64,000 nt of DNA, taken from the NCBI RefSeq assembly GCF_900156045.1, contig NZ_FTMX01000009.1:92263-156262 (forward strand), read 5' to 3'. The notes below the pieces were generated by a model. The model saw only the letters and a program-made list of their open reading frames with translations, ran no database searches and was not told the origin of the DNA. The DNA is from Peribacillus simplex. GTDB lineage: Bacteria; Bacillota; Bacilli; Bacillales; DSM-1321. Shown here one piece after another: positions 1-8,820 of this stretch; the stretch's first letter is position 1, and each line of letters starts with the position of its first letter. The translations under genes were made by a program, and so were the position numbers.

Positions 1-83
1 ATTTTGGCCAAAATGTTATAGGAATCATGATCTGAAAATGAATTGTAACCTTGGGTCTTTTATAGAGAAAAAGAGGTATTTAA

Positions 84-1637
84 ATGATTTTTAGGAAGTT
101 GAAAAAAAGTAGAATAAATCAAGATCAGCAGAATGAGAAGCAGCAAGATCTGCTGACTTCGGATTTGGATCAAAATCTTCAAGTTCTTCGTTCTCTTTAT
201 AAGGATTGTTTGGATGTGGTTTTTCGTCCATTTTTGATTGGAGGTCTAATAAAAGCAGAGTTAATCTATATTGAGGGACTATCGAATGTTCTAGAAATGG
301 ATACACATGTGCTTTCCCCATTAATGCGGGAAACCAAAGGAGAACAAAGCAATCTTACAGAATGGGTGGAAGAAAAAGTATCCGTTTCAAACGTGAAAGA
401 AGCGAGAACGTTTGCTGATTGTATTGAACACATATCAATAGGCAATCCAGTGCTGCTGGTTGAACGAGAAAGTCGAGGATTGGCTCTAGGGCTGGCTCAG
501 TGGGAGAAGCGTTCGATTGAGGAACCCACTTCAGAGTCGGTTGTAAAAGGACCGCGTGAAGGGTTTACGGAAGCATTAGGTGTCAATACATCCCTGCTGC
601 GAAGAAGGCTCAGAAGTCCTCAATTAAAAATGAAATCGGTAAAAATAGGACGTTACACCCAAACCCAAATGGTAATTGCCTATATGGAAGGAATTGCAGA
701 TAAAACTTTGATTGAAGAGGTTATGAACCGAATGCAGCGAATCGAGATCGATGGGATATTAGACTCCGGTTATATAGAAGAAATGATGGAGGACTTTCCT
801 TTTTCTCCTTTTCCTCAGATTATGAGCACAGAACGACCAGATACTTCTGTTGCCAGTTTGCTGGAGGGTCGTGTCGTCATTCTCGTTGATGGTAGCCCTT
901 TTGCATTGATTGCGCCAACTACGCTCTTTTCATTCCTTCAATCTAGTGAAGATTATTATCAACGTTTTGTACTGAGTTCAGCTATCCGCTGGTTACGTTA
1001 TTTATTTGTGGTGCTTTCTCTTCTGCTTCCTTCCATCTATGTCGCGGTTTTAAGCTATCATCAGGAGATGGTGCCAACGAAACTCATTCTTAGTATGGCG
1101 GCTTCTCGAGAAGCTGTTCCGTTTCCTGCACTTGTAGAAGCATTGATTATGGAAATTACCTTTGAAGCCCTGCGTGAAGCAGGGGTCAGGCTTCCTAAAC
1201 AGATTGGTGCTGCCGTCAGTATTGTAGGGGCGTTGGTGATTGGACAAGCCGCCATTCAGGCTGGTTTAGTTTCAGCTCCGATGGTCATGGTGGTCGCGCT
1301 TACAGGAATTGCTTCCTTTACCATTCCCCGCTATAATTTTGGAGCTTCCATAAGGCTGTTACGCTTTCCGATGATTCTTCTTGCCGGCACACTAGGTTTA
1401 CTTGGAGTGATGCTTGGTCTTCTGGTCATCCTTACACATTTATGCACCTTGCGTTCCTTTGGTGTTCCTTATCTTTCCCCTATGGCTCCGATGAAAGAAC
1501 AGGATATGAAAGATGTGCTGGTACGAGCTCCTTGGTGGGCATTAAACACACGTCCCCATTTAACAGGAAAGTACAACCAATACCGACAAGAGCCTTATCA
1601 AAAACCAGATCCTAAGAAAGGAGGGGAAACAGACTGA
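84..1637 (+). CDS. gerA-like: Spore germinant receptor subunit A (GerA family)
   Basis: A subunit of a Ger-type germinant receptor in the spore inner membrane, which senses nutrients and triggers germination. The 517-residue protein has the family layout: a soluble N-terminal half (about 1-300, including GLALGLAQWEKRSIEEPT and the EGRVVILVDGSPFA segment), then membrane segments from about residue 305 (WLRYLFVVLSLLLPSIYVAV, a second cluster near 380-430, a third near 435-460) and the conserved SFGVPYLSPMAP tail. The start has AGAGGT upstream. It overlaps the next gene by one base (TGATG), so it heads a gerA-gerB-gerC operon, the standard order. The germinant cannot be read from the sequence. 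I did not recognise a sigma-G promoter in the short upstream stretch. Confidence 0.95.
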   Translation: MIFRKLKKSRINQDQQNEKQQDLLTSDLDQNLQVLRSLYKDCLDVVFRPFLIGGLIKAELIYIEGLSNVLEMDTHVLSPLMRETKGEQSNLTEWVEEKVSVSNVKEARTFADCIEHISIGNPVLLVERESRGLALGLAQWEKRSIEEPTSESVVKGPREGFTEALGVNTSLLRRRLRSPQLKMKSVKIGRYTQTQMVIAYMEGIADKTLIEEVMNRMQRIEIDGILDSGYIEEMMEDFPFSPFPQIMSTERPDTSVASLLEGRVVILVDGSPFALIAPTTLFSFLQSSEDYYQRFVLSSAIRWLRYLFVVLSLLLPSIYVAVLSYHQEMVPTKLILSMAASREAVPFPALVEALIMEITFEALREAGVRLPKQIGAAVSIVGALVIGQAAIQAGLVSAPMVMVVALTGIASFTIPRYNFGASIRLLRFPMILLAGTLGLLGVMLGLLVILTHLCTLRSFGVPYLSPMAPMKEQDMKDVLVRAPWWALNTRPHLTGKYNQYRQEPYQKPDPKKGGETD

Positions 1638-2743
1638 TGGAGAGAGGGAAAATATCCGCTTTACAAATGGGATGGATGATGTATCCTGTTATCATCACCA
1701 CGGGCATTCTTTTTTTACCGAGCACAACGTTTAATTATGCAGGACGTGATCTGTGGCTTTCCCCCATTTGGGCTTCTATTACCGGATTCCTGATAGTGTT
1801 GATAGTGAATCGGTTAAACCAATTCTATCCGAAAGAGACCATTATCCAATACAGTAGTCATATTTTAGGAACAGTTCTAGGAAAAGTTGTCGGAGTTGTC
1901 ATTTTGCTTTTTTATCTACAAGTGGCTAGCGACATTATCTGGACATATGGGGAGTTTCTGATTGGTTACTTTCTTCCTCAAACCCCACAAATTGTGGTTC
2001 TTGGAAGTATGACATTGGTTTGTGCCTTCGCCGTACGAGGAGGACTAGAAGTAGTTGGAAGACTGGCGGAAATGATTGGGCCCATTTTTATTTTGCTTCT
2101 TATTTTCATCGTGATTCTTCTTCTTCCGGACGCAGAAGCGAAACACATGTTTCCAATCTTAGGGAACGGAATCTTACCCTCGATTAAGGGAGCTATCTTC
2201 ACAAATAATTTTTTTAATCAATTTCTAATCCTCTCCTTTTTTTTTCCTTTTTTAGCGGACCGAAAAAAAGGGAGGAAATGGGGAGTGATATCGGTATTTG
2301 CTGTTTTGCTGACGATGGTGATAACGAATCTTATCACTCTTTTCGTATTGGGGGAGGCTACGGACAGCTTTGGTGCCCCGGTAATGACCGCTGTTTCATA
2401 TATTAGTATTGCTGATTTCCTATCCCATCTCGAATCCCTTGTCATGGCGATTTGGATTGCAGGTGCGTTTACGAAAATTATTATGTTTTATTATGTATTG
2501 GTATTAGGAACCGCTCAATGGCTGAACCTCTCAGACTATCGACCGATTGTTTTCCCGGTTGGGTTTCTACTGGTCCTGTGGGCAGTTTGGAAAAACCCAA
2601 ATTTGCCATCCTTTATCCACTACGCTCAAACTGTCACCATTATTTTAGACCCAATCATCCAAACGGTTATCCCGCTGTTTCTCCTCCTTGTTGCTTATCT
2701 ACGAAATGGAAAGCATCAGGAAAAGGGGGAACCGGAAAAATGA
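1637..2743 (+). CDS. gerB-like: Spore germinant receptor subunit B (GerB family permease)
   Basis: Integral membrane B subunit of the germinant receptor, an APC-superfamily transporter-like protein thought to bind the germinant. At 368 residues with about ten hydrophobic segments along its length, it has the usual GerB size. The N-terminus (ALQMGWMMYPVIITTGILFLP) is typical of the family. It starts on the stop codon of the A subunit and its own stop overlaps the C subunit start as ATGA, so translation of the three subunits is probably coupled. No frameshift or missing segment was seen. Confidence 0.94.
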   Translation: MERGKISALQMGWMMYPVIITTGILFLPSTTFNYAGRDLWLSPIWASITGFLIVLIVNRLNQFYPKETIIQYSSHILGTVLGKVVGVVILLFYLQVASDIIWTYGEFLIGYFLPQTPQIVVLGSMTLVCAFAVRGGLEVVGRLAEMIGPIFILLLIFIVILLLPDAEAKHMFPILGNGILPSIKGAIFTNNFFNQFLILSFFFPFLADRKKGRKWGVISVFAVLLTMVITNLITLFVLGEATDSFGAPVMTAVSYISIADFLSHLESLVMAIWIAGAFTKIIMFYYVLVLGTAQWLNLSDYRPIVFPVGFLLVLWAVWKNPNLPSFIHYAQTVTIILDPIIQTVIPLFLLLVAYLRNGKHQEKGEPEK

Positions 2744-3876
2744 GAATGTTCCTGTTTGTTCTCGGTTTGACAAGTCTGTTTCTGCTTAGTGGTTGTTGGG
2801 ATCGAGTTGAGCTAAACGATGTCGCCCTTATAAGAGGAATCAGTTTAGATCAAAAGGAAGATAACCGAATAGAAGTGACTGCTGAAATATACATTCCTCA
2901 AATGCAAAGTGGTAGCGAAGGCGGAGGGGGAAGCGGAGGAGGCCAAACCATGATCAGAACAGGGCAGGGAGTCACTATCGCAGATGCGTTAGAGCATTTG
3001 ACAGAAAGGATTCCACGAAAAATATTTTGGGGTCATTCAGAAGTGATTGTGATTGGTGAGAAACTGGCGAAGGAAGGAATTCGTGACCAAATTGATTTCT
3101 TTATCCGAAATCCCAAACCTCGGCTTAGATCTTATGTGTTTGTCACTAAGGGAGACGCAAAGGATGTGCTAGCTTTACAGCCCCCCCTTGAAAAAAGCTC
3201 ATCTGAAGTGCTACGGGAATTGGCTGTATCAGAGGTAATGGTGAACGTTACGTTAATCGAGTTACTTCAAATGTTGAAAGGAGATGCAGCAGCTCTTCCG
3301 ATGATTGAACGAATATCGCCAGAAGAGGGCCAAGACCCTTTACAAATGATTGCATATATCAATCGCACCGCTGTTTTTAAGAAGGAAAAAATGGTGGGAT
3401 CAATTAATGATGAAGTGACAAGGGGTGTGCTTTGGCTAAGAGACGAGATTAAAGAGGCTAATATCACGGTTAATTCAGAAGAGACAAACGGGTATATCGC
3501 TATGACTGTTATTCGAGCAAACACAGAACTCATCCCGAAAATCAAGGATGGAAAGTGGAAAATGACGGTTGAAATTGTAACGGAAAACGATGTTATTCAA
3601 AATGAAAGCAATTTGAATTTGGATAATCCTAAGAATACCAAAGTGCTAGAAAAAGCGTTAGAAAAAGAGATTGAAGGGCGAATAAAAGCAACGATTAATC
3701 AAGTACAAAAAGAAATGGAAGCAGATATTTTCGGCTTCTCAGAGGCCTTTGAACAAAAATATCCCCGAAAATGGAATAAAGTAAAAGGTGATTGGAATGA
3801 GGTATTTCCTACGGTTCAGGTGACATTTGATATCAAGGCCCATGTTCTTAGAACGGGTGCGGGAAGCGCACCATAA
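2740..3876 (+). CDS. gerC-like: Spore germinant receptor lipoprotein subunit C (Ger(x)C)
   Basis: Lipoprotein subunit of the germinant receptor. I chose the ATG at 2740 over longer in-frame extensions because it overlaps the gerB stop as ATGA and gives a proper lipoprotein signal: MRMFLFVLGL, a hydrophobic stretch, then LLSGC with the diagnostic CWDRVELND sequence right after the lipidated Cys (about residue 19). The 378-residue length fits the family. A short Gly/Ser-rich insertion (about residues 62-76) sits in the N-terminal domain after the IYIPQMQSG stretch. It may be a flexible loop and is the only oddity seen. Third gene of the gerABC operon. Confidence 0.93.
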   Translation: MRMFLFVLGLTSLFLLSGCWDRVELNDVALIRGISLDQKEDNRIEVTAEIYIPQMQSGSEGGGGSGGGQTMIRTGQGVTIADALEHLTERIPRKIFWGHSEVIVIGEKLAKEGIRDQIDFFIRNPKPRLRSYVFVTKGDAKDVLALQPPLEKSSSEVLRELAVSEVMVNVTLIELLQMLKGDAAALPMIERISPEEGQDPLQMIAYINRTAVFKKEKMVGSINDEVTRGVLWLRDEIKEANITVNSEETNGYIAMTVIRANTELIPKIKDGKWKMTVEIVTENDVIQNESNLNLDNPKNTKVLEKALEKEIEGRIKATINQVQKEMEADIFGFSEAFEQKYPRKWNKVKGDWNEVFPTVQVTFDIKAHVLRTGAGSAP

Positions 3877-3890
3877 CGAGGTGAAGAAAC

Positions 3891-4121
3891 TTGACATGTT
3901 TTTTTTTAATAGGAATAACACTAGTAGTAGCTCTCATGGTTCTATATGAATGGCCAAGAATGAGTCCGAACCTGAAAAGGGAGAAATCAGTCTTTGTCAT
4001 ACTGGTAGCAATGGAGTGGTTGCTCGCTATTCTCCTTTTGTTTTATCCAGATTTGCCCAATCCAAGCAAAATGCTTGAGGCGGTTTTTCAACCACTAAGT
4101 AGTAGGATTCTTGAAAAATAA
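3891..4121 (+). CDS. Small membrane protein downstream of gerC
   Basis: A 76-residue protein with two predicted membrane helices (about 3-19 and 33-52) separated by a short basic loop. The start is TTG at 3891, with a GAGGTG ribosome binding site at 3878-3883. It begins 14 bases after gerC on the same strand, so it is probably the fourth gene of the operon. Some ger operons carry small accessory membrane proteins (the GerD/GerW/YbgF-like idea), but I do not recognise this one and assign no function beyond a likely association with the receptor operon. Confidence 0.65.
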   Translation: MTCFFLIGITLVVALMVLYEWPRMSPNLKREKSVFVILVAMEWLLAILLLFYPDLPNPSKMLEAVFQPLSSRILEK

Positions 4122-4159
4122 ATCTCGGTCACTGTAATATAGAAGAAACTCGTCAAAAA

Positions 4160-4192
4160 AAATAGCCTTTGTTCAACGGAGCAAGGGCTAAG
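4160..4192 (-). terminator. Rho-independent terminator, minus strand
   Basis: An 11-bp stem (AGCCTTTGTTC with GAGCAAGGGCT, allowing G-U pairs) with a 4-base loop. Read on the minus strand it is followed by eight Ts. It would stop transcripts arriving from the relic-filled stretch at 4.2-5.1 kb and protects the end of the ger operon. Confidence 0.6.
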
Positions 4193-4218
4193 ACCTTAGG
4201 TTGTAGGTCCAATTTCAG

Positions 4219-4361
4219 ATAACCCATTAGGTGATTATCCTAAACAGTCTGTATGAACTCCACTTCATTTTGGGCAGACTTCACCCCTTGATGAATCTGC
4301 TTCTTTTTAATCATAAGCATGGCTTCTATGCCACTCAGTATGAAAGTAGCTGAAGTGGAAA
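4219..4361 (-). pseudogene. IS6-family transposase relic, copy 1 (C-terminal end)
   Basis: The minus-strand translation contains ILSGIEAMLMIKKKQIHQG followed by KSAQNEVEF, the C-terminal tail of IS6/IS26-type DDE transposases. It closely matches the longer relic at 10.7-11.0 kb (GIEAMHMIKKGQLHQ, NSAQNEVEV). Only about 45 codons remain and the catalytic region is absent. It points the same way as copy 2, so the two enclose the flavin-oxidation module. Confidence 0.75.
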
Positions 4362-4514
4362 CTTATATTACTTTGAATACTTAATTCTACTGCCTAGTAC
4401 ACACAAAAAAGGGGGGGGAATGATTATCCTCTTTCATTTACCTATAATGTAATGGTTTTTATCGTAAAGTTTTTAATGCTCCACTCCAAGTGATTACTTG
4501 GTCAAGCATAAGAT

Positions 4515-4735
4515 TCACATTATCAAGGTGTAATTCAGCTGGTTTAAAACACTTCCGTTTTCAAAATCTGTATATGTTGGATGTACACGAACGTCAGCCA
4601 CTAGTTTTAACATATCCGAAGACGTGACAAATTCAGCCTCGCTTTCACCCCACATATAAAGGAATGGGCTTGCCTGCTCGGAAAGTCTGTAAATTTTTAC
4701 GCCTTTTCGCCGAGTTTGTAAATCACATATATAAT
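4515..4735 (-). pseudogene. Decayed ORF of unknown function
   Basis: On the minus strand an open frame of about 65 codons without a start codon (NHYICDLQTRRKG, IYRLSEQASPFLYMWGESE, LVADVRVHPTYTDFENG) runs into a stop. A one-base frame change would continue it as LDNVNLMLDQVITWSGALK and end at a natural-looking stop. The codon pattern is protein-like, so this is probably the C-terminal half of a broken gene. I do not recognise the family. It lies between the IS6 relic and the RT relic. Confidence 0.4.
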
Positions 4736-4755
4736 GGTTTTAAGAAGAATTTAAA

Positions 4756-4780
4756 AAGCTAAGGGACAATTCCTTAGCTT
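4756..4780. terminator. Perfect 9-bp stem-loop
   Basis: AAGCTAAGG and CCTTAGCTT pair perfectly around a 7-base loop. On the minus strand the stem is followed by TTTTTAAATTC, a plausible terminator between the RT relic and the decayed ORF. Confidence 0.45.
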
Positions 4781-4853
4781 CAGCTATAACCATATTCGTA
4801 TTCAATGCATAACTAAACAACCAGCCGCCGGTCACGTACCAGCAGCTGGCTGC

Positions 4854-5090
4854 TTAATTGTAATCCTTGTACCCTTCACTAGAAATTATGCTTTCAACTT
4901 TTGGACTTACCTTTTCCAACTTATTTGGATGATTCGAAGAACGATATCATCTGTGTATCTGGTATAGTTAATACCCTTTGGAACAGTCAGTCTTATATCT
5001 AAATTAATATTTAGTAAATTTGATGGAATAGAAGATGTAACTCACCTTGTTTATTTAGAGTTTTCTCTAATAGCTGATTGATAGTCCAAT
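4854..5090 (-). pseudogene. Reverse transcriptase relic, retron-like
   Basis: Minus-strand fragments in shifting frames reconstruct the core of a bacterial RT: NKQG, then TSSIPSNLLNINLDIRL (the PQG-TSP-SN and LD.RL block), GINYTRYTDDIVL (the catalytic YxDD box, here YTDD, with the YTRY prefix typical of retron RTs), then after a one-base shift SSNHPNKLEKVSPKVESII and SSEGYKDYN. The block order and spacing match motifs 4-6 of retron-type RTs. At least two frameshifts and no N-terminus make it a fossil. It abuts the 3' end of the flavin reductase gene. I found no recognisable msr-msd RNA. Confidence 0.65.
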
Positions 5091-5103
5091 TATTTATTAT
5101 AAA

Positions 5104-5610
5104 TTAATTCTTGCTAAGTTCGTAAAATTCAGTCGGAATCGATGCAAAATGTCTGCGGTGATATAACATAGGATCCTTGTCATCTATTTGAATATTTGTC
5201 ACTTCTCCAATTAAGATGGTATGATCCCCTGCTTCTACAGTTTGAAATGTTTTACATTCAAGAACGGCGAAGGCACCTTCGATAATCGGCAGTTGGTTAT
5301 CTGAAAAATCCCAGGTACACGTACTAAATCGATCTACGTTTTTACTAGCAAACGTCTTGCATAACTCCTGCTGATTTCCTGCTAACACATGAACCGCAAA
5401 CTTTCCTCCTTCTGTAAATGTTTTAATTGTTGAAACTTTATGATCAATACACCAAAGTACCATAAGAGGCTCCAAGGATACTGAAGCAAATGAATTTACC
5501 GTTAATCCAACCGGTTTACCTTCACTATCTGTCGTAGTGATCACTGTAACGCCTGTCGGATAATTACTCAGTACCTCTTTAAATAGTTTTTGATTTTTCA
5601 TATTGGTCAT
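5104..5610 (-). CDS. Flavin reductase family protein (HpaC-like)
   Basis: NAD(P)H:FMN reductase of the flavin_Reduct family, the small component of two-component monooxygenases, supplying reduced FMN or FAD. The ATG at 5610 was chosen because AAAGGAGAG lies 7-8 bases upstream; the longer in-frame start has none. The 168-residue protein has the family signatures YPTGVTVITT, GLTVNSFASVSLEPLMVLW, the middle FAVHVL segment and the C-terminal EAGDHTILIGEV and PMLYHRRHF. It is followed on the same strand by nothing functional and preceded by the MFS carrier. Its partner is probably the luciferase-like monooxygenase at 7.6 kb, though they are divergent. Confidence 0.88.
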   Translation of the reverse strand: MTNMKNQKLFKEVLSNYPTGVTVITTTDSEGKPVGLTVNSFASVSLEPLMVLWCIDHKVSTIKTFTEGGKFAVHVLAGNQQELCKTFASKNVDRFSTCTWDFSDNQLPIIEGAFAVLECKTFQTVEAGDHTILIGEVTNIQIDDKDPMLYHRRHFASIPTEFYELSKN

Positions 5611-5719
5611 ATTAAACTCTCCTTTATTTTTTGATTTATACTCATTTATGGATACCTGAATTTCAGAAATGTCAGCGAATCTCATAATGTTTTTATGTGT
5701 TCAAACGTGAACGTTTTGC

Positions 5720-7072
5720 CTATTTTAAATTACTTGTCAGACTTTCTTCTTGTAGATATCTTTCTCTGGCTTTATTCGTAGAATATTTTTCTTGAACAAA
5801 GAATAGAGCCAGTGCTCCAAGGATTCCAGGAATCGCAAAGACTAGGAAGTTTTGATAAAAAGGTAGATTCATTGTAAGGAGAACTCCACCAATCAACGGG
5901 CCTGCGATAGCTCCTAATCGTCCAATTCCTAATGCCCATCCAAGACCACTTGAGCGTATTTCTGTCGGATAATATTGAGAAATATATGCGTTAGTAATAA
6001 TTTGGGTTCCAATTGTAGAAGCTCCAGCAATCGCTACAAGAATATATAATAGAATGATATTGTTCACCCAGCCAAGTAGGGTTAAAGAGACAGCAGCTGA
6101 AATAAAAAAGAACAGCAAGACAGACTTAGGGTTCCATTTGTCAGCTAGTCGGCCACCGAAAATAGCACCGAAGATAGCACCGAAATTTAACACAAGTAAA
6201 AACATTAATCCAGATACAGACAATCCAGCTCCATCCATTAATTTGGGCAGCCAAGTATTGAGCCCATAAATCATTAATAAGCACATAAAGAATGCAATCC
6301 AAAACATAATCGTACTCAATGCGCGTCCACTTTTAAACAACTTAATAACAGGTGCTCCTGTTTCTTCAGTTTTCATCTGTTCAAATATTTGATTTTCACG
6401 GTAAGTAAAGGCAGGATTTACTTTTGTTAAGATCTGGTCAATTTTATTTGATTCGTTGTTCATCAGTAAAAATCTAGGTGATTCCGGTAAAGTTTTATAC
6501 ATTAACGGAAGTAATAATAGAGGAAGTGCCCCTATAAAGAATAACGATCTCCATCCAAATTGCCCCAACAGAAGAATGGCTAGACCCGCAGCCAGCATCC
6601 CACCTACTGAATACCCACTAAACATAATAGACACTAATGTACTTTTGAGTGACTTTGGTGAGTATTCTGTCATTAAGGCTATCGCATTTGGCATAACACC
6701 GCCCAGGCCAAGCCCCGCTATAAATCGATAGATACCAAACTCAACTGAACTATTCGATATGCCAATAAGTCCAGTGAACAAACTAAAAAGAGCAATACAA
6801 AATAAAATAACATTCTTTCTCCCTATTTTATCTGCCAAAGGACCAAAGATAAGAGCTCCAAGCATCATGCCTATTAAGGCAGTACTTCCTAATGTTCCAG
6901 CCTGGTTAGGGGTTAAAGACCATTCCTTCATAACTGATGGAAGGACAGATCCGTAAATCACTAGGTCGTAACCATCAAATACGATTATAAACGCACACCA
7001 AAATAATACCAATCCATGAAAGCGATTAAATTTTGATTGATCAATTATTGTTGCTACATTTACTGAACTCAT
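5720..7072 (-). CDS. MFS transporter, aromatic acid:H+ symporter (AAHS) family
   Basis: Twelve-helix importer of the AAHS family (PcaK, BenK, MhpT relatives), which brings aromatic or heteroaromatic acids into the cell. Diagnostic features are the helix-1 FDGYDLVIYG motif, GPLADKIGRKNVI in loop 2-3, FRFIAGLGLGG-type helix 4 (here YRFIAGLGLGGVMPNA) and RLGAIAGPLIGG near helix 11. I prefer the ATG at 7072 (MSSVN) because GGGGG lies about 7 bases upstream; the ATG at 7078 is too close. About 110 bases separate it from the flavin reductase, so the two form one minus-strand operon divergent from the monooxygenase. Confidence 0.88.
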   Translation of the reverse strand: MSSVNVATIIDQSKFNRFHGLVLFWCAFIIVFDGYDLVIYGSVLPSVMKEWSLTPNQAGTLGSTALIGMMLGALIFGPLADKIGRKNVILFCIALFSLFTGLIGISNSSVEFGIYRFIAGLGLGGVMPNAIALMTEYSPKSLKSTLVSIMFSGYSVGGMLAAGLAILLLGQFGWRSLFFIGALPLLLLPLMYKTLPESPRFLLMNNESNKIDQILTKVNPAFTYRENQIFEQMKTEETGAPVIKLFKSGRALSTIMFWIAFFMCLLMIYGLNTWLPKLMDGAGLSVSGLMFLLVLNFGAIFGAIFGGRLADKWNPKSVLLFFFISAAVSLTLLGWVNNIILLYILVAIAGASTIGTQIITNAYISQYYPTEIRSSGLGWALGIGRLGAIAGPLIGGVLLTMNLPFYQNFLVFAIPGILGALALFFVQEKYSTNKARERYLQEESLTSNLK

Positions 7073-7382
7073 ATTCATCCCCCATTTTCTCTCTTAAATA
7101 GAAGTACAAATCTTTTATCAATTCTCTTTATTTGATTATATCCCCCCCTTTATTGGTAGCGTTTACAATTTTGACATCACTCCTTTCCGTCATCTTTTCC
7201 CCATTTACGTTACGCATTCATAGATGTAAATAACAAAGCTAGGAACATGGAAAAAGTTAACTTTATGAATTCCAGAAAATATCGTTATAGAATTAGCAAA
7301 TGTTACTTCTGTTGTGAACAAATAGCTTTAAAAAGGATGGCTAATAAATTCAAATCCTTTTTTGTATTTTTGTTCACCATTA

Positions 7383-7397
7383 GTAAACTATATTTAC
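7383..7397. promoter_or_regulatory. Candidate operator in the divergent promoter region
   Basis: The 7080-7593 stretch has no gene and serves two divergent promoters. It holds GTAAACTATATTTAC (an inverted repeat with 5-base arms) and several more TTTAC/GTAAA words around 7400-7505, which could be sites for the IclR regulator at 9.8 kb. Just upstream, 7330-7363 can form an AAAAAGGAT/ATCCTTTTT stem. All of this is inference from short motifs. Confidence 0.35.
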
Positions 7398-7484
7398 CAT
7401 TTGTGTTTTCATAGGTAAATACTAATCAATAATCCTGTATATGTAAATACGAATTTCACAAAAAAATATTTTTTTCAAAAAATT

Positions 7485-7500
7485 CAGAAAGCGCTTTACA
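7485..7500. promoter_or_regulatory. Candidate CcpA cre box
   Basis: CAGAAAGCGCTTTACA resembles the cre consensus around the AAGCGCTTT core. It lies about 95 bases upstream of the monooxygenase start. This fits carbon catabolite repression of the module. Confidence 0.5.
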
Positions 7501-7593
7501 AGTTTACAGAAATTCTGATATGTTAATCACCAAGGTAACGATTAGTGAATATAGTTCATCAATCGTTAACAAATTTAAATGAGGTGGAAAAAT

Positions 7594-8664
7594 ATGAAAA
7601 TCGGCTACTTTACTCTTACTGACAATCCAATCGAATACGGGAATACAAGAAAAGATCCTAATCAAATGATTTTAGATTTAGCAGAACAATGTATTTATGC
7701 AGAAGATCTAGGTTTTAACTCTGTTTGGGTTCCAGAACATCACTTCAGTGCTTTAGGAGTTTTACCTTCTCCTTCCATGTTTCTTGGGCATATTGCTGCA
7801 AAAACAAAGCGTATTAAATTAGCTCCTGCAACTGTATTGCTTCCTGCAAGCCATCCAATCCGCATGGCAGAGGAATATGCTTTACTAGATTTGTTAAGTG
7901 ATGGAAGAGCTATTTTCTCTGCAGGTCGTGGGTATGATAAACGTGAGTATGATGTATTTGGGATTGACTTTAATAAAAGTCGTGAAATATTTTTTGAAGG
8001 CCTAGATATTATTCAAAAAGCTTGGAAACAGGGCACTCTTTCTCATCAAGGGAATCATTTCTCTTTTCCAGAGATTGAATTAACTCCTAAACCGGTTCAA
8101 GATCATCTACCTATTTATGTAGCCGCTTTCAGTGGGCCTTCTATTACAAAAGCAGCTGAAATGGGAGAACATGTTATCTTCGCTCCGTTTGCAGCTAATA
8201 TGGTTTTCGGAACGATGGAGAACGCAATTAATACGTTCAATGATCTCTCTAAACAACACGGATTTACTGATAAAAAAGCAAGCTGCTCTTACTTTATTAA
8301 TGTGACAGAAACGAAAGAAGAAGCAGAACGTACTAAACAAAGAATGTTAAAATACTTTACTGGTTTAGTTCCTGCATTCCCTGAAGATCCATCTACAGCT
8401 CCGCCAAATATTCGTTATTTTGCAGAAATCGTTGAGGGTCTTAAGACAATGACTACTGATGATTTAAGTGATAAGAGTATCATCGTGGGTGATGCGGAAT
8501 ATGTGACAGAGAAATTGAAGGAAATTGAAAAAACGGGATTAGATGAAGTGATTTTATACTTCGATTTCGGAGGTTTATCTCATAGAGAAACCATGCAAGC
8601 TATGGAACGGTTTGCTAAGGGTGTTATGCCTCATTTTAAGCAAGAAGAAGCTTTAGTTAAGTAA
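7594..8664 (+). CDS. LLM-class (luciferase-like) flavin-dependent monooxygenase
   Basis: FMNH2-dependent oxygenase of the bacterial luciferase-like TIM-barrel family, using O2 to oxidise a small organic substrate. The ATG at 7594 has GAGGTGG 7 bases upstream; the in-frame ATG at 7579 would put that site inside the gene. The 356-residue protein shows the N-terminal MKIGYF strand, AEDLGFNSVWVPEHHF, the LAPATVLLPASHPIRMAEE segment, LLSDGRAIFSAGRGYDKREY and HQGNHFSFPEIELTPKPVQ, all typical of the luxA-like subfamily. Neighbours (flavin reductase, AAHS importer, flavokinase) indicate a two-component oxygenase acting on an imported acid. The substrate is not known. Confidence 0.9.
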   Translation: MKIGYFTLTDNPIEYGNTRKDPNQMILDLAEQCIYAEDLGFNSVWVPEHHFSALGVLPSPSMFLGHIAAKTKRIKLAPATVLLPASHPIRMAEEYALLDLLSDGRAIFSAGRGYDKREYDVFGIDFNKSREIFFEGLDIIQKAWKQGTLSHQGNHFSFPEIELTPKPVQDHLPIYVAAFSGPSITKAAEMGEHVIFAPFAANMVFGTMENAINTFNDLSKQHGFTDKKASCSYFINVTETKEEAERTKQRMLKYFTGLVPAFPEDPSTAPPNIRYFAEIVEGLKTMTTDDLSDKSIIVGDAEYVTEKLKEIEKTGLDEVILYFDFGGLSHRETMQAMERFAKGVMPHFKQEEALVK

Positions 8665-8672
8665 TTCTATAA

Positions 8673-8706
8673 AGGAGAAAAACGTTGAAACCTACGTTTT
8701 TCTCTC
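8673..8706 (+). terminator. Terminator after the LLM monooxygenase
   Basis: GAGAAAAACG and CGTTTTTCTC form a 10-bp stem 9 bases after the stop codon; the T-rich right arm runs on into TCTTTC. It may only partly stop transcription toward the flavokinase gene. Confidence 0.6.
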
Positions 8707-8729
8707 TTTCCTAGGTAGCGAGAATACCT

Positions 8730-8770
8730 TAAAGTAGCTGACTAAAATGCTGCATTAGTTAGCTACTTTA
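8730..8770. other. Long 16-bp stem-loop upstream of the flavokinase gene
   Basis: TAAAGTAGCTGACTAA and TTAGTTAGCTACTTTA pair along 16 bp with a single G-U, around a 9-base loop. It sits 50 bases before the flavokinase start, so it could be an attenuator, a processing site or a second terminator. I see no FMN riboswitch in this interval. Confidence 0.5.
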
Positions 8771-8820
8771 GTGTATTTATAAACGGCATAAATGATCTAA
8801 ATTATAAGATTGTAGGTGAA

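Noticed and set aside
2452..2739. N-terminal extension of GerC
   Set aside because: It overlaps gerB in another frame. The lipoprotein signal and the ATGA overlap place the start at 2740.
8671..8820. FMN riboswitch upstream of the flavokinase gene
   Set aside because: None of the conserved RFN blocks (AGGATATGC-type, GGGGC-GGTG) is present; only simple hairpins are seen.
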